From Candidatus Neomicrothrix sp. UBA2517 (GTDB lineage Bacteria; Actinomycetota; Acidimicrobiia; Acidimicrobiales; UBA8592): a stretch of 46,226 nucleotides of DNA. The stretch's first letter is position 1. The number at the start of each line of letters is the position of its first letter. The DNA lies in assembly GCA_002341185.1 (NCBI GenBank), contig DDNP01000006.1:38398-84623 (forward strand), given 5' to 3'. Positions 32,859 through 42,008 of this stretch are shown piece by piece. The translations under genes and the position numbers were made by a program. The notes beneath the pieces were generated by a model. The model was not told the DNA's origin, ran no database searches, and was given only the letters and a program-made list of their open reading frames with translations.

Positions 32859-35174
32859 ATGCGGAAAAAAATAAACGAGTCCTACGGTGGTTTCGCTGGG
32901 AAGGTGGGGAAAATATTTTCAACATCTGAACCAGATTGGCCGAAACCTCCGACAGCACCTGAAGGCTCACCAAACGTATTAGTTATGCTTGTCGATGACC
33001 TAGGATTTTCAGATCTTGGATGTTTCGGATCTGAGATTGACACACCCAATATTGATGCACTTGCCGCTGGAGGCATCCGCTACACAAACTTCCACGTAAA
33101 CCCAATGTGTTCACCAACTAGAGCGTCATTGTTAACTGGACTTAATTCGCATATGGCTGGCATGGGTCATGTCGCTCATTTTGATCCCGGGTTCCCTGGA
33201 TATGCGATGGAATTGCGAGAGAACGCAGTAACGATGGGGGATCTCTTCCAAGTCAATGGATGGGCGAGTTTGATGGTCGGCAAATGGCATCTATGTAAAG
33301 ATTCTCAACTTTCTGAAGCCGGACCGAAACATAGCTGGCCTTTACAGAAAGGCTTTGAACGCTTCTATGGGATTCTGGGAGGTTTCACTAATTTTCATCA
33401 CCCTCACCGCTTATATGAAGATAATCATGCATTAGATATTGATACGTACCCTGAGGATTATTACTTCACAGACGACTTAACTGACCAAGCATTAAAAATG
33501 GTAAGGGAACTTAGAAGTTCTCATCCTGCGAAACCGTGGTTTATGTATTTCGCTCATGGGGCCGTGCACGCCCCGCTTCAGGCGAAAGAAAAAGACATAG
33601 AGAAGTATCGTGGGAAATACGAAGCTGGTTGGGATCAAATTAGAGAACAACGATTTAAAAAGCAAAAGGAAATCGGAGTGATCCCACCGCATGTAGAACT
33701 TCCTGAACGTAATCATGAAGAGGGGCATGCAGTAAAGGCTTGGGATGAATTAACGCCCAAAGAAAAGGAATTGTTTGCTAGGTATCAAGAAATCTTTGCT
33801 GGCATGGTTGATAACGTTGACCAAAATTTTAAGAGATTACGTGATGGTTTAGAAGAACTGGGGGAGTGGGAAAATACAATTATTGTTTTCACTTCTGATA
33901 ATGGTGGTTCGCGAGAGGGTCAAGAATTAGGCACATCAGCCTACTTTCGAACGCTGCTGGCTTTTACCGGGCATACCGATTTAGAGAGTACAGACATTGA
34001 TCATGACCGCCTTGACCTCTTAGGAGGTCCAAGAGCTTTGGCTCATTACCCAATGGGGTGGGCGATGACATCCAATACGCCATTCAGACTGTATAAGACC
34101 AATACGCATCAAGGTGGGCAACAAGTTCCATTCATAATTTCTTGGCAGAAAAAATTATTGGCGGATAACCCTCTTAGGTCGCAATATCAGCATGTAACTG
34201 ACCTTCTGCCAACAATTTGCGATTTGGTTGGCATCAAAGTTCCCACGGAAAAAGAAGGTGAGAAACTTCCAAAACCTGCAGGAAGTAGTTTTATTGAATC
34301 TCTTCACAAACCAGAAGTTGATTCAACTCATACGGAACAATATTACGAAATGATTGGGCATCGAGGAATGTACCACGAAGGTTGGTCCGCATCAACAATT
34401 CGCAAAATTGAAACCCCATTTTCTGAAGAAAGCTGGGAACTCCACAACCTAGAAAATGATCCGACAGAAATCCATGATATTTCGGATGAATTTCCAGAGA
34501 AAGTAAAAGAACTTGAAGAAAAATGGGAACAAGCTGCTTGGGACAATCAAGTTTTTCCATTGGATGAAGGGAACAACGTTAAGAATATTCTTCGCCCTCC
34601 ATGGAATGAAAAACTTGTTCAGGAAATGGTTCTTTACCCTGGAACTCCAACTGTTGAGCGGTGGAAATCGCAGCAATTAATTAGTTTTCGGAACTGGAGT
34701 GTTGAAGTAGAGTTTGACTATAAACACGCTGACCAAGGGACTCTCTTTGCTCATGGTGATCAAGGCGGCGGGTACGCGCTTTATGTTTTGGATGGCAATC
34801 TTTTATTTTCTCATAATGGTTATGGTGAAATGACTAATATTCGGTGTGGTGCGATCCCTGATGGTCATAATAAAATTATTCTCTCTGTGATACCTCCTGA
34901 TTTTTTGCACTGGGATGTAGAAATATCGCTTAATGGGGTAGTTACGGCCAGCCATAAGGGTTTATTGGCTTTACTTGCTATGGCTCCTTTCCAGGGTATT
35001 GATGTAGGAATTGATCGTAAGTCTCCAGTTAATTGGGAGATATATGAAAAGTATCGGAATTTTTCGTACACAGGTCTACTGGGAACGGTGCGATATCTGC
35101 CTGGTGACCTGACTGATTTCGCAGGATCAAAGTGGGTTGATTTCCTCAAAGAAGAGGGAAAGCGCTTTGAGTAA
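32859..35174 (+). CDS. Arylsulfatase, AtsA type
   Basis: A 771-residue type I sulfatase that hydrolyses sulfate esters. The VLMLVDDLGFSDLGC-like N-terminus supplies metal-binding aspartates. NPMCSPTRASLLTG (about 83-96) holds the cysteine converted to formylglycine. GKWHLC and FTSDNGG follow. The C-terminal beta-rich domain (about 600-770, GTLFAHGDQGGGYALYV) is shared by mycobacterial AtsA-like enzymes of similar length. No signal peptide is evident, which suggests cytosolic use on imported or internal substrates. A formylglycine-generating enzyme is not in the window. Confidence 0.9.
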   Translation: MRKKINESYGGFAGKVGKIFSTSEPDWPKPPTAPEGSPNVLVMLVDDLGFSDLGCFGSEIDTPNIDALAAGGIRYTNFHVNPMCSPTRASLLTGLNSHMAGMGHVAHFDPGFPGYAMELRENAVTMGDLFQVNGWASLMVGKWHLCKDSQLSEAGPKHSWPLQKGFERFYGILGGFTNFHHPHRLYEDNHALDIDTYPEDYYFTDDLTDQALKMVRELRSSHPAKPWFMYFAHGAVHAPLQAKEKDIEKYRGKYEAGWDQIREQRFKKQKEIGVIPPHVELPERNHEEGHAVKAWDELTPKEKELFARYQEIFAGMVDNVDQNFKRLRDGLEELGEWENTIIVFTSDNGGSREGQELGTSAYFRTLLAFTGHTDLESTDIDHDRLDLLGGPRALAHYPMGWAMTSNTPFRLYKTNTHQGGQQVPFIISWQKKLLADNPLRSQYQHVTDLLPTICDLVGIKVPTEKEGEKLPKPAGSSFIESLHKPEVDSTHTEQYYEMIGHRGMYHEGWSASTIRKIETPFSEESWELHNLENDPTEIHDISDEFPEKVKELEEKWEQAAWDNQVFPLDEGNNVKNILRPPWNEKLVQEMVLYPGTPTVERWKSQQLISFRNWSVEVEFDYKHADQGTLFAHGDQGGGYALYVLDGNLLFSHNGYGEMTNIRCGAIPDGHNKIILSVIPPDFLHWDVEISLNGVVTASHKGLLALLAMAPFQGIDVGIDRKSPVNWEIYEKYRNFSYTGLLGTVRYLPGDLTDFAGSKWVDFLKEEGKRFE

Positions 35175-35177
35175 ATT

Positions 35178-36365
35178 TTAGCCAAGCCTCAGTGTTTCTA
35201 ATGGCTCGAGCCGAGCAGCTTTGAGGGCTGGATAAAGGCCTGCAATTATTGACACAATTAGAGCCATGCCTCCAGCGACAAGGAATAATGGGATGTTGAG
35301 GGTAGCGACCCACCCTAGAACTGCTGATACGAGATAGATAACTCCCACACCTGCAAGAACACCGGCTAAACCTCCGAGAACACCCACAAATAAGGCTTCG
35401 AGAACAAACTGCATGGCGATCGTTACTTTTGTATGACCAAGAGCACGCCTAATACCAATTTCGCCTGACCGTTGAATCACCGATATCGACATAACATTGG
35501 CAATACCAACACCTCCAACGAGGAGAGCCAAGCCTCCCATAAGGAAGAGAATATTTCGTAGTGTGGTATCTACAGCTCCTTGAGCTTCAAGTAGGTCAGA
35601 AGGGATGGCCACCACAACACCTTCAGGTCCGCCGAGGTTAATGGCTACAGGTAAAGCTTCAGAAGTAGAATCAACCGTTCCTTCAACCGCTCGTGCGTAC
35701 AGTGTCGTTGGTTTTTGCTCAACATCAAAATCTTGTTCAGCAGAAGATTTTGGGATAATTACTGCGGTATCTAACTTGGGGACTAGAGCAACTTTCTTTA
35801 GAACTCCTACCACTCCGTAAGTTTCGCCATTGACATCAATTGTTCGTGCCTCACCTGGAAGGTATTGATAGTCACTTGCAAGATCCTGCCCAATTACAGC
35901 GCTTCTAAAGGTATTGTCTTCATCTGCTCCGTTAATGAAACGACCATACAGCATCTGGGCATCTAGTACATCGAGGAGATTTTGATCACTAGTAAGTACT
36001 GGGACAGGTATTGTTCTAAAGAAATCTCTTCCACCTTGCGAAGGCAGGACAGTAAGACTTCCTATTTCAGTAATGCCGGCAGCGCGGTTGACAGTTGAAA
36101 CGTTCATAGCGCGTTCTACAGCTTCCTCGGGAAGTGTAGGTGCCTCCCCCCCAGAGAAGGTTCCATCAGCCGAAGCGACTATTAAATTAGTGCCCAGTTT
36201 CTCTAGGGTTTGTCGTACATCACCTTTTGCTGATTCGTTTAAGCCAACTGCAGCTACTATGCCAGCGGCCCCAAGGACCGGTCCGAGCATAATCAGTAAG
36301 GTACGTACTTTTCTCGCTGTTAGGCCACTAAGTGCGACGCTGAGTATTTCTCGAAACCAATTCAT
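35178..36365 (-). CDS. MacB/FtsX-type ABC permease
   Basis: A 395-residue MacB-like permease. The N-terminal membrane segment (about 22-43) follows the conserved ALSGLTARKVRTLL start. A large extracytoplasmic core covers about 45-265. Three C-terminal transmembrane segments follow, with the GVGIANVMSISVIQRSGEIGIRRALG coupling region (split here for length: GVGIANVM, then RSGEIGIRRALG). The start is ATG 36365, two bases after the ATPase stop, rather than the upstream in-frame TTG at 36401, which lies inside the ATPase gene. It is the last gene of the adaptor operon. MacB transporters are mechanotransmitters rather than conventional pores. Confidence 0.88.
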   Translation of the reverse strand: MNWFREILSVALSGLTARKVRTLLIMLGPVLGAAGIVAAVGLNESAKGDVRQTLEKLGTNLIVASADGTFSGGEAPTLPEEAVERAMNVSTVNRAAGITEIGSLTVLPSQGGRDFFRTIPVPVLTSDQNLLDVLDAQMLYGRFINGADEDNTFRSAVIGQDLASDYQYLPGEARTIDVNGETYGVVGVLKKVALVPKLDTAVIIPKSSAEQDFDVEQKPTTLYARAVEGTVDSTSEALPVAINLGGPEGVVVAIPSDLLEAQGAVDTTLRNILFLMGGLALLVGGVGIANVMSISVIQRSGEIGIRRALGHTKVTIAMQFVLEALFVGVLGGLAGVLAGVGVIYLVSAVLGWVATLNIPLFLVAGGMALIVSIIAGLYPALKAARLEPLETLRLG

Positions 36366-36367
36366 AG

Positions 36368-37153
36368 CTACTCTAACTTGCCGTTCTTTCCCGCTTCCCA
36401 AAACCTGTCTTCTAAAGCGTCAGTTCGTTCGCTCCGAAGGTCATCCGCCACAATCTTTCCATCTCGCATCGAAACCACACGATCCATTTGTTCAGCTATT
36501 TCTAGGTCATGTGTAACGAGCACGATTGCACGGTCTTGGCTCTGAAGGTTTTTGAATATATCCATGACAATCGTTGCAGTTTTCGTGTCTAGAGCACCTG
36601 TAGGCTCGTCAGCAAGGATCATAAGAGGGTCAGTGACCAAAGCTCTTGCAATAGCGACACGTTGTTGCTCACCGCCTGACATCTCAATCGGACGGTGATC
36701 ATGCCTCTCCCCAAGTCCTACCATCTCTAAAGCGGCTAAGGAGCGTTCTTCTATTTCAGGTTTCGTTAGCTCTCGATAGAGGAGGGCTGTTGAGACGTTT
36801 CCTAAAGCTGTAAGGTGAGGAATTAGGTGGAATTGTTGAAAGACAAAACCTATTGAATTGCCTCGGAGTTTTGAGCGCTCGCTGTCTTCTAAGTCGGTTA
36901 TCTCCGTTTGGTCAACTTTGATTGATCCTTTTGTCGGTAAATCTAAGCAACCTAATAATCCAAGGAGTGTTGACTTGCCAGACCCAGAAGGTCCGATAAT
37001 TGCCATAAAGTCCCCTGCATGGATGTCAAGAGATACCCCATCAAGAGCATGAACAGCAACGGGTTCTTGCCCGTAGATTCTGTACACGTCTCGTAGTTGA
37101 AATAAATTCCTTCTACTTGTAGCGCTAGCTTGTGGTACCACTGAAGTATTCAT
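36368..37153 (-). CDS. MacB/LolD-type ABC ATP-binding protein
   Basis: A 261-residue ATPase. Walker A is GPSGSGKST (about 54-62), the Q-loop lies in FVFQQFHLIPHL, the signature motif is MSGGEQQRVAIARAL and Walker B is MILADEPTGALD. It is preceded by an N-terminal extension of about 20 residues. Its start overlaps the adaptor stop codon (TAATG at 37151-37155), and its stop is two bases before the permease. It powers the MacB-like permease. Confidence 0.92.
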   Translation of the reverse strand: MNTSVVPQASATSRRNLFQLRDVYRIYGQEPVAVHALDGVSLDIHAGDFMAIIGPSGSGKSTLLGLLGCLDLPTKGSIKVDQTEITDLEDSERSKLRGNSIGFVFQQFHLIPHLTALGNVSTALLYRELTKPEIEERSLAALEMVGLGERHDHRPIEMSGGEQQRVAIARALVTDPLMILADEPTGALDTKTATIVMDIFKNLQSQDRAIVLVTHDLEIAEQMDRVVSMRDGKIVADDLRSERTDALEDRFWEAGKNGKLE

Positions 37154-39375
37154 TAGGTTTCTACCAGTACAAGTTCTTCGCCTGAAAGCCCCTCTGTGAT
37201 CTCCACGTAAGCGCCTTCAGAAAGGCCTACCTTTACTTGTACTTGACGAGTTGTTCCATCAGTGAGAACTACTCGTACGACATCGTTACCCTGCCCGTCC
37301 TGTAAGACAGCGGCAACTGGAACGGTGATGACGTCTATCTTTTCTTCTCTCGTTACATCAACATTAACATTTGCACCATCCACGGCGTCTAGATCCTCAA
37401 ATGTTTGGATGACGCCCTCGTATCTTTCGGAGCCATCTGCGGTAACTGTTGCAGTTTCATCAAGCTCAAGAATTACGCCTGGGACAGCATCCTGGTCACT
37501 CGCTTGCAGTTCAACTTCCACGTCCATTCCAACCTCTAGATTTCCTCTATCGGTAGGGTTGAGTGTCAATGTGATTGTGAAGTCAGGTTCTGTAAGCGTA
37601 AGTACTTGCTGTCCAAGGAGAATGAACTCTCCATCATCAACAGACACTGTCCCAATTCTTGCTGGCCAAGAAGCGACAACCATATCTCCGGGAAGGAAGA
37701 GGACATCGTCGTCAATAGTTTCAATCTGAACAGTTACTTGACTTTGACCTGCAGGCATAATTACTGTCCCGGGTAGTTCCTTATAGTCTTTACCTGCAGT
37801 AGCGCTGCCACGTAACGAGTAATTGATTGAGGTGTCCTCAGTGACAGGTTGATTAGCATTGATTACGAACTCTGCATTTCCACCTTCACCGATGCCTCCA
37901 CCCCCTGAGATCGTTAGCTCAGGCAGATCATTTGACTCTATTAATCCTAAAGCTGATTTTGGTGATCCGATAGCGTATGTCTCGTTAGGGTTATTAACAA
38001 TGGTGACCCAGAGCTCTTCATCAGTTTCAACCTGTGAATCATTCCTAGTTTGGAAGGTAAGGCTGACAGTTTTCTCGTTAGCGGGTAGTTCAACTTCTAG
38101 GTCTTCAGCTATGAAGTCTGATCCACTTGTCGCAGTTCCCCACACAGAAATTTTTATTATCGTGTCTTCGTTACTTATTTTGTCTGTTTGGAACTCAAAG
38201 GTTAAGTTGCCACCCTCAGACACAGTAGGGGTTATAGATCGTATTTCTATTGTTTGTACATCTCCGGCAGGGCTGGTAATTTCCAATTTTGCTTCCCGAA
38301 GCGCCCCAAGTCGATAGGGGAGGTTGTCACTTACGCTGAAACCTTCACCAACCTCAATTATAAGTTCTTCAGCACTCTCAATTTCATTATCAGTCAACGT
38401 TTCTATTTGTAAATCAAATGATTGTGCTCCAGCGGGAAAAATAAATGAGCCATCTAATGGGCCATCATCGTAGTCGTCTTCGGCAGTAGCAGAACCTGCG
38501 ACCACGTAATCGATAACTGTATCTGATGGCATCGCAACGTCTGATGTGAAGGTAAAGGTCGCAGTTTCTCCCTCTATAACAGAACCGGGATTTACAGTGA
38601 CCTCTATGATGGGTCTGTCATCTTGTAATACATTATTCTGGAAAGCAAAGGTGGCAGGAATGAATTCGTGGGTGCGCATTGTCTCCTCAGAGTAAAGCGC
38701 ACTTTGATTTTCCCAACTATTGTTTGCTGATGTCATACTCTGATCAGGGACGCTTGGTTGAAGTTCTATGGCTATTGTATTCTGTGCCCCTATTGAATAT
38801 CCTGCGGTATTGGAACTCAATGAGATAATGATATTTTCGTTGGGTTCTGGGCTGGCACCTCCGTATCCGCGGGTTATCTGCCAGTCACGCAAACCGGATC
38901 TTGTTTCTTCGGTGAAAAGTTGGTCTACTGTTCCTACCTCATATCCGTTTGCTGAGAGAATTGTTTCTAATTGCAGGACATCTGGGCCATCAGAACCAAC
39001 ATCTAATCTTCTAAAGAAGGAGAACTCCCCATCGACAGCAACAGCAGCACGTCCGTCGATAGCGTAAAGAACATCTCCGGCGTTAATAGTATCTCCGTCA
39101 TCTACAAGAACTGAACTTACCTGCCCATCAACGTTGGCTGTTATTCTTTGGAGTTGATCCCTACGAATTTCTCCTCGGACAGTAATCTCATCAGTTAAAG
39201 TTCGTCTCTCAACAGGGGCAACGACGTAGGTGGGGCCATCATTTTTTTGGACATTATTGCTATTTCCCCCCGTACCTGGCCAGACGAAAATACCAACTAG
39301 CAAAACGAGTACAAGTCCTATTCCTACTCCTGCAGAAACTTTTTTTTGATTAATCACTTTTGAGTTACTCCTCAC
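37153..39375 (-). CDS. HlyD/MacA-like adaptor with peptidoglycan-binding and three Calx-beta domains
   Basis: A 740-residue protein. There is one N-terminal transmembrane anchor (about 14-34). The first half of a lipoyl/barrel-sandwich domain (about 72-100, GQVSSVLVDDGDTINAGDVL) comes next, then a PG_binding_1 domain (about 124-170, DVLQLETILSANGY). Three Calx-beta repeats follow at about 255-345, 374-465 and 485-560, each with SEGG/IEGE and SATA-x-x-DY type motifs. The second lipoyl half is at about 565-595 (GTVSVDDGEFILLGQQVLTL), then beta-barrel and membrane-proximal domains to 740. The start is GTG 39375 or, with a better-spaced GAGGAG, GTG 39357. The alpha-helical hairpin of MacA is absent. 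Confidence 0.82.
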   Translation of the reverse strand: MRSNSKVINQKKVSAGVGIGLVLVLLVGIFVWPGTGGNSNNVQKNDGPTYVVAPVERRTLTDEITVRGEIRRDQLQRITANVDGQVSSVLVDDGDTINAGDVLYAIDGRAAVAVDGEFSFFRRLDVGSDGPDVLQLETILSANGYEVGTVDQLFTEETRSGLRDWQITRGYGGASPEPNENIIISLSSNTAGYSIGAQNTIAIELQPSVPDQSMTSANNSWENQSALYSEETMRTHEFIPATFAFQNNVLQDDRPIIEVTVNPGSVIEGETATFTFTSDVAMPSDTVIDYVVAGSATAEDDYDDGPLDGSFIFPAGAQSFDLQIETLTDNEIESAEELIIEVGEGFSVSDNLPYRLGALREAKLEITSPAGDVQTIEIRSITPTVSEGGNLTFEFQTDKISNEDTIIKISVWGTATSGSDFIAEDLEVELPANEKTVSLTFQTRNDSQVETDEELWVTIVNNPNETYAIGSPKSALGLIESNDLPELTISGGGGIGEGGNAEFVINANQPVTEDTSINYSLRGSATAGKDYKELPGTVIMPAGQSQVTVQIETIDDDVLFLPGDMVVASWPARIGTVSVDDGEFILLGQQVLTLTEPDFTITLTLNPTDRGNLEVGMDVEVELQASDQDAVPGVILELDETATVTADGSERYEGVIQTFEDLDAVDGANVNVDVTREEKIDVITVPVAAVLQDGQGNDVVRVVLTDGTTRQVQVKVGLSEGAYVEITEGLSGEELVLVET

Positions 39376-40120
39376 TCGCTTCGTAATTCTCTAGAACGTA
39401 TGTCTCAGCTTCTTGCCTGCAAGTGTTTATATCACCGGCAGGGAAGATGCCTTCCGAATCGTCAGGGGGGGTAAGGCCTTGACCATTTATTCCAAATCCG
39501 AGCTGTCCGCGTTCATCGGGCGTTATTTCGCCGACTTCCCATCCAAGTCGCTCTAGGCACTCTCCAAATACTGGAAGTCCGAAGTTATTTTGTGCAATCT
39601 CTTCTGAGGTCAAGTTTTCCTGAGCTTCGCTAAAAGATGTGAAGGCGTCGAGAATGTTTGTTGCCGTAGCGCATTTTTGGAGTGCGGCAATGTAGTCAGG
39701 TGTGAAAGAACTGGGGTCAACAGTTTCTCCGTCAGGGCCAGGTTGACCTGGTGCCCCAATAAACTCAAATCCGTCGTCTTCGAGGCAGCCCTGAAATTGT
39801 GCAACGGTGTTGAGTAAGTTGTCTAGCGGATCTTCGTCTGCAGTAGCGACATCAATGCCATCGTCTTCTTCAACCGCTTCTGTCTCCGTGTTGAGTTCCT
39901 CTACGTCAACGTCTTCGACAGAAAGGGTCTCTGTTCCACTGCTTTCATCGGCTTGTTTATCTTCTGCCGCCTTCACTGCGTCAGTATCAATCACTACTTG
40001 GCCACCCTGTCCGATAATGACATTTGAGGATTCAGAACTCTCGTTGCTACCGCAAGAAATTGCCATAAGTGATGTGAGTACTATCAGCCCTGATGTTTGT
40101 AATATTTTGGTCTTATGCAT
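39365..40120 (-). CDS. Secreted lipoprotein of the adaptor-ABC operon
   Basis: A 251-residue protein with a lipoprotein signal peptide: KTKI charged start, hydrophobic LIVLTSLM and a cleavage cysteine in MAISC (about residue 23). An acidic low-complexity region follows (about 40-95). The C-terminal half has four cysteines, including two similar units, GCLEDDGFEF and ECLERLGWEV, suggesting an internal duplication with two disulfides. The family is not known to me, though small cysteine-containing lipoproteins beside such transporters occur in actinobacteria. It overlaps the adaptor gene by 11 bases. The AGGAAACT ribosome-binding site supports ATG 40120. Confidence 0.78.
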   Translation of the reverse strand: MHKTKILQTSGLIVLTSLMAISCGSNESSESSNVIIGQGGQVVIDTDAVKAAEDKQADESSGTETLSVEDVDVEELNTETEAVEEDDGIDVATADEDPLDNLLNTVAQFQGCLEDDGFEFIGAPGQPGPDGETVDPSSFTPDYIAALQKCATATNILDAFTSFSEAQENLTSEEIAQNNFGLPVFGECLERLGWEVGEITPDERGQLGFGINGQGLTPPDDSEGIFPAGDINTCRQEAETYVLENYEASEE

Positions 40121-40330
40121 AGTTTCCTGCCTTTGTTAATTTCTGCGCGTAATTGAAATGATCGTATTGGGTGATCTCGGTGGGAGGTTTGTTGATATTA
40201 AGCATATGATATTTGCGACGTCCATTGGTGTAACTTGTCAAACCTAACTCTGGGTAGGGGAATTTTGCTTTCTTGAAGGTTGTTGGGGGATTCATATTTT
40301 ATTTAGGGCTAGAACTTCGATAACTTTATT

Positions 40331-40353
40331 ATAATAATAATGATTATTATTAT
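40331..40353. promoter_or_regulatory. Perfect 23-bp AT-rich palindrome, Fur-box-like operator
   Basis: Eleven-base arms ATAATAATAAT and ATTATTATTAT flank a single G (11-1-11). The core TAATAATGATTATTA differs from the Fur 7-1-7 consensus TGATAATnATTATCA at two positions. It overlaps the promoter spacer and -10 box of the adjacent operon. The reverse strand holds an 18-mer that differs by one base from that in the tetR operator at 79-96. Confidence 0.6.
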
Positions 40354-40360
40354 GGGTCAA
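40331..40360 (-). promoter_or_regulatory. Promoter and leader of the lipoprotein-adaptor-ABC operon
   Basis: On the minus strand, TTGACC (40360-40355) is followed by an 18-bp spacer and TATTAT (40336-40331); a perfect TATAAT is also present slightly further down (40333-40328). The mRNA leader to the ATG at 40120 would be about 200 nt. The 285-base gap 40121-40405 contains this promoter, the operator and the leader. I see no riboswitch or convincing gene in the leader. Confidence 0.5.
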
Positions 40361-40405
40361 GTATTTAATTAATTCTGAATAAGCTATGTGACTGAGAAGT
40401 TCTTT

Positions 40406-41911
40406 TTATGAACGCCGAGTTATCTCAGAAGTTTCTTGGATCGCAAGTGTTCGAATAGTAAAAATAGAATCCCCTGAAAGGACCCCACCCCTTCCGAAAA
40501 GTCTTCCATACTGCCAGTTAGATAATCCAAGCTCTGGCCGATTCAAGGCATACTGCCCGTCAACCCATCTAGTAAAGCCGTTACCAACAAATGGAGCATT
40601 AATTCCATCAAAAAATGCTTCAAATTCCTTTTCGTCTTCAGTAACTAAGCTCGCAACAAACTGCGGAGAGTAGCTATTAAAAAGTGTGATGGCTTCCGAA
40701 ACGGACTCAACTACCACCAAAGTGACTTCTGGCGAATTCTCCCATTCCCATTCAATGCCAATTTCCTCGATCTTGATTTCTTCGGTTTGAGGCTCAACGA
40801 CTTCCCCTTCAGAGCGTTTAATAGCAACGGTTTCCCGCCATTCATCGGGGATAAAGGGATCAGCTGATTCAGTTATATGTAATTTAGCACTTGCACCCCT
40901 CGCTTCGCCGGCCTCAGTTAACGCAGTCAGAAACTCTGGAACTAAGACCGATGCTGCTTCTTTAGTGATGCAACACGTGTTAAGTGTGTTACAGACTTTT
41001 CGATCCAGCGAATGATAGATAACAGATTTAAACATCTGAGGACTAGAGCTGCTACTGCCAACCAGCCAGGCTCCGCCTGTTCCATGTAAACTCACCGGAA
41101 TACCGGATTGCTTGGCAACTGAACCCAATTGAGCTACGGCTGGTCCAGAGCCTCGGGCTACAGCCAAAGCTAGCCGTTGATCTGAGAACATAGCGTATCC
41201 AGCAGATCGCTCTGCACTATTAATGAGACTTACCGAGCCGATTGGCAACCCTGATTTTTTTAAGGCAGGGTCTAAAGCTTGCTCGACAATAGCGTTTGCT
41301 GTCAGCAGAGCATCAGAACCAATGCGGAACACAACCGTATTACCTGAGCGAAGAACGCCAGTTGCATCAGCGAAGACATTGGGTCTGCCCTCGAAAATAA
41401 AACCGACAACTCCCAGCCCGGCCATCATTAATTTAACCTTCCACCCGTCATGAGTGATTTCCTCTTTGATTGCCCCTCTTTGAGATGGTGTGTTTTCCCA
41501 TAAACGTAAACCATCAACCATGTCTTCTCTCATCTTCTCAGAGAGAATTAACCGTGTTGTCGACCGTCCTTTAGACTTAGCTACCCGTACATCCTCATTG
41601 TTTGCATCTTTAATAGCGGAGAATCTCTCTTCATCTGATAAGTAATCTGCAAATAATTTAAAGAACTGTGTAATCGATTCATTATCAACGGAACCAATTT
41701 CTAAAAAAGCGTTATGAGCCCGCTCAACTGTTTTAGAAGAAATGTTCCACACATCTGCAGGAACATGAAGTAGATCCCCTGTTGTTTGGATCACTATCAA
41801 CCTATCGCCACTCTCGAATTCAGAAGCTAGCTCTTCAGACACTGTCGCAACATTGTTCCCTCCATACGGAATCCGCATGCCAGTTGTTAAAGATTCAAGA
41901 TTTTTACCCAC
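40406..41911 (-). CDS. ProA-like glutamate-5-semialdehyde dehydrogenase with N-terminal extension
   Basis: A 501-residue aldehyde-dehydrogenase-superfamily protein closest to ProA. GLGVVGFIFEGRPNV matches the ProA signature and the catalytic cysteine lies in DRKVCNTLNTCC. It is about 80 residues longer than normal ProA, mostly at the N-terminus (about the first 57 residues, ending near HVPADVWNI). The usual HVYVD segment is replaced by GGAWLVG. No proB or obgE is adjacent. It may make proline precursor or be a neofunctionalised paralogue. The start is GTG 41911 or ATG 41878; neither has a strong ribosome-binding site. Confidence 0.78.
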   Translation of the reverse strand: MGKNLESLTTGMRIPYGGNNVATVSEELASEFESGDRLIVIQTTGDLLHVPADVWNISSKTVERAHNAFLEIGSVDNESITQFFKLFADYLSDEERFSAIKDANNEDVRVAKSKGRSTTRLILSEKMREDMVDGLRLWENTPSQRGAIKEEITHDGWKVKLMMAGLGVVGFIFEGRPNVFADATGVLRSGNTVVFRIGSDALLTANAIVEQALDPALKKSGLPIGSVSLINSAERSAGYAMFSDQRLALAVARGSGPAVAQLGSVAKQSGIPVSLHGTGGAWLVGSSSSSPQMFKSVIYHSLDRKVCNTLNTCCITKEAASVLVPEFLTALTEAGEARGASAKLHITESADPFIPDEWRETVAIKRSEGEVVEPQTEEIKIEEIGIEWEWENSPEVTLVVVESVSEAITLFNSYSPQFVASLVTEDEKEFEAFFDGINAPFVGNGFTRWVDGQYALNRPELGLSNWQYGRLFGRGGVLSGDSIFTIRTLAIQETSEITRRS

Positions 41912-42008
41912 TTGGGCATGCTATCTAGAACATCGCTTTACGCACAAGTGCAGGTAAGACCTATTACTTATAGCTAGGTTCAACAAGATATTAAAGAATT
42001 CAGCTAGC

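Noticed and set aside
40113..40295. Possible 60-residue leader peptide before the lipoprotein gene
   Set aside because: No Shine-Dalgarno before its ATG, it overlaps the lipoprotein start, and the composition is unlike a protein. It is more likely untranslated leader.
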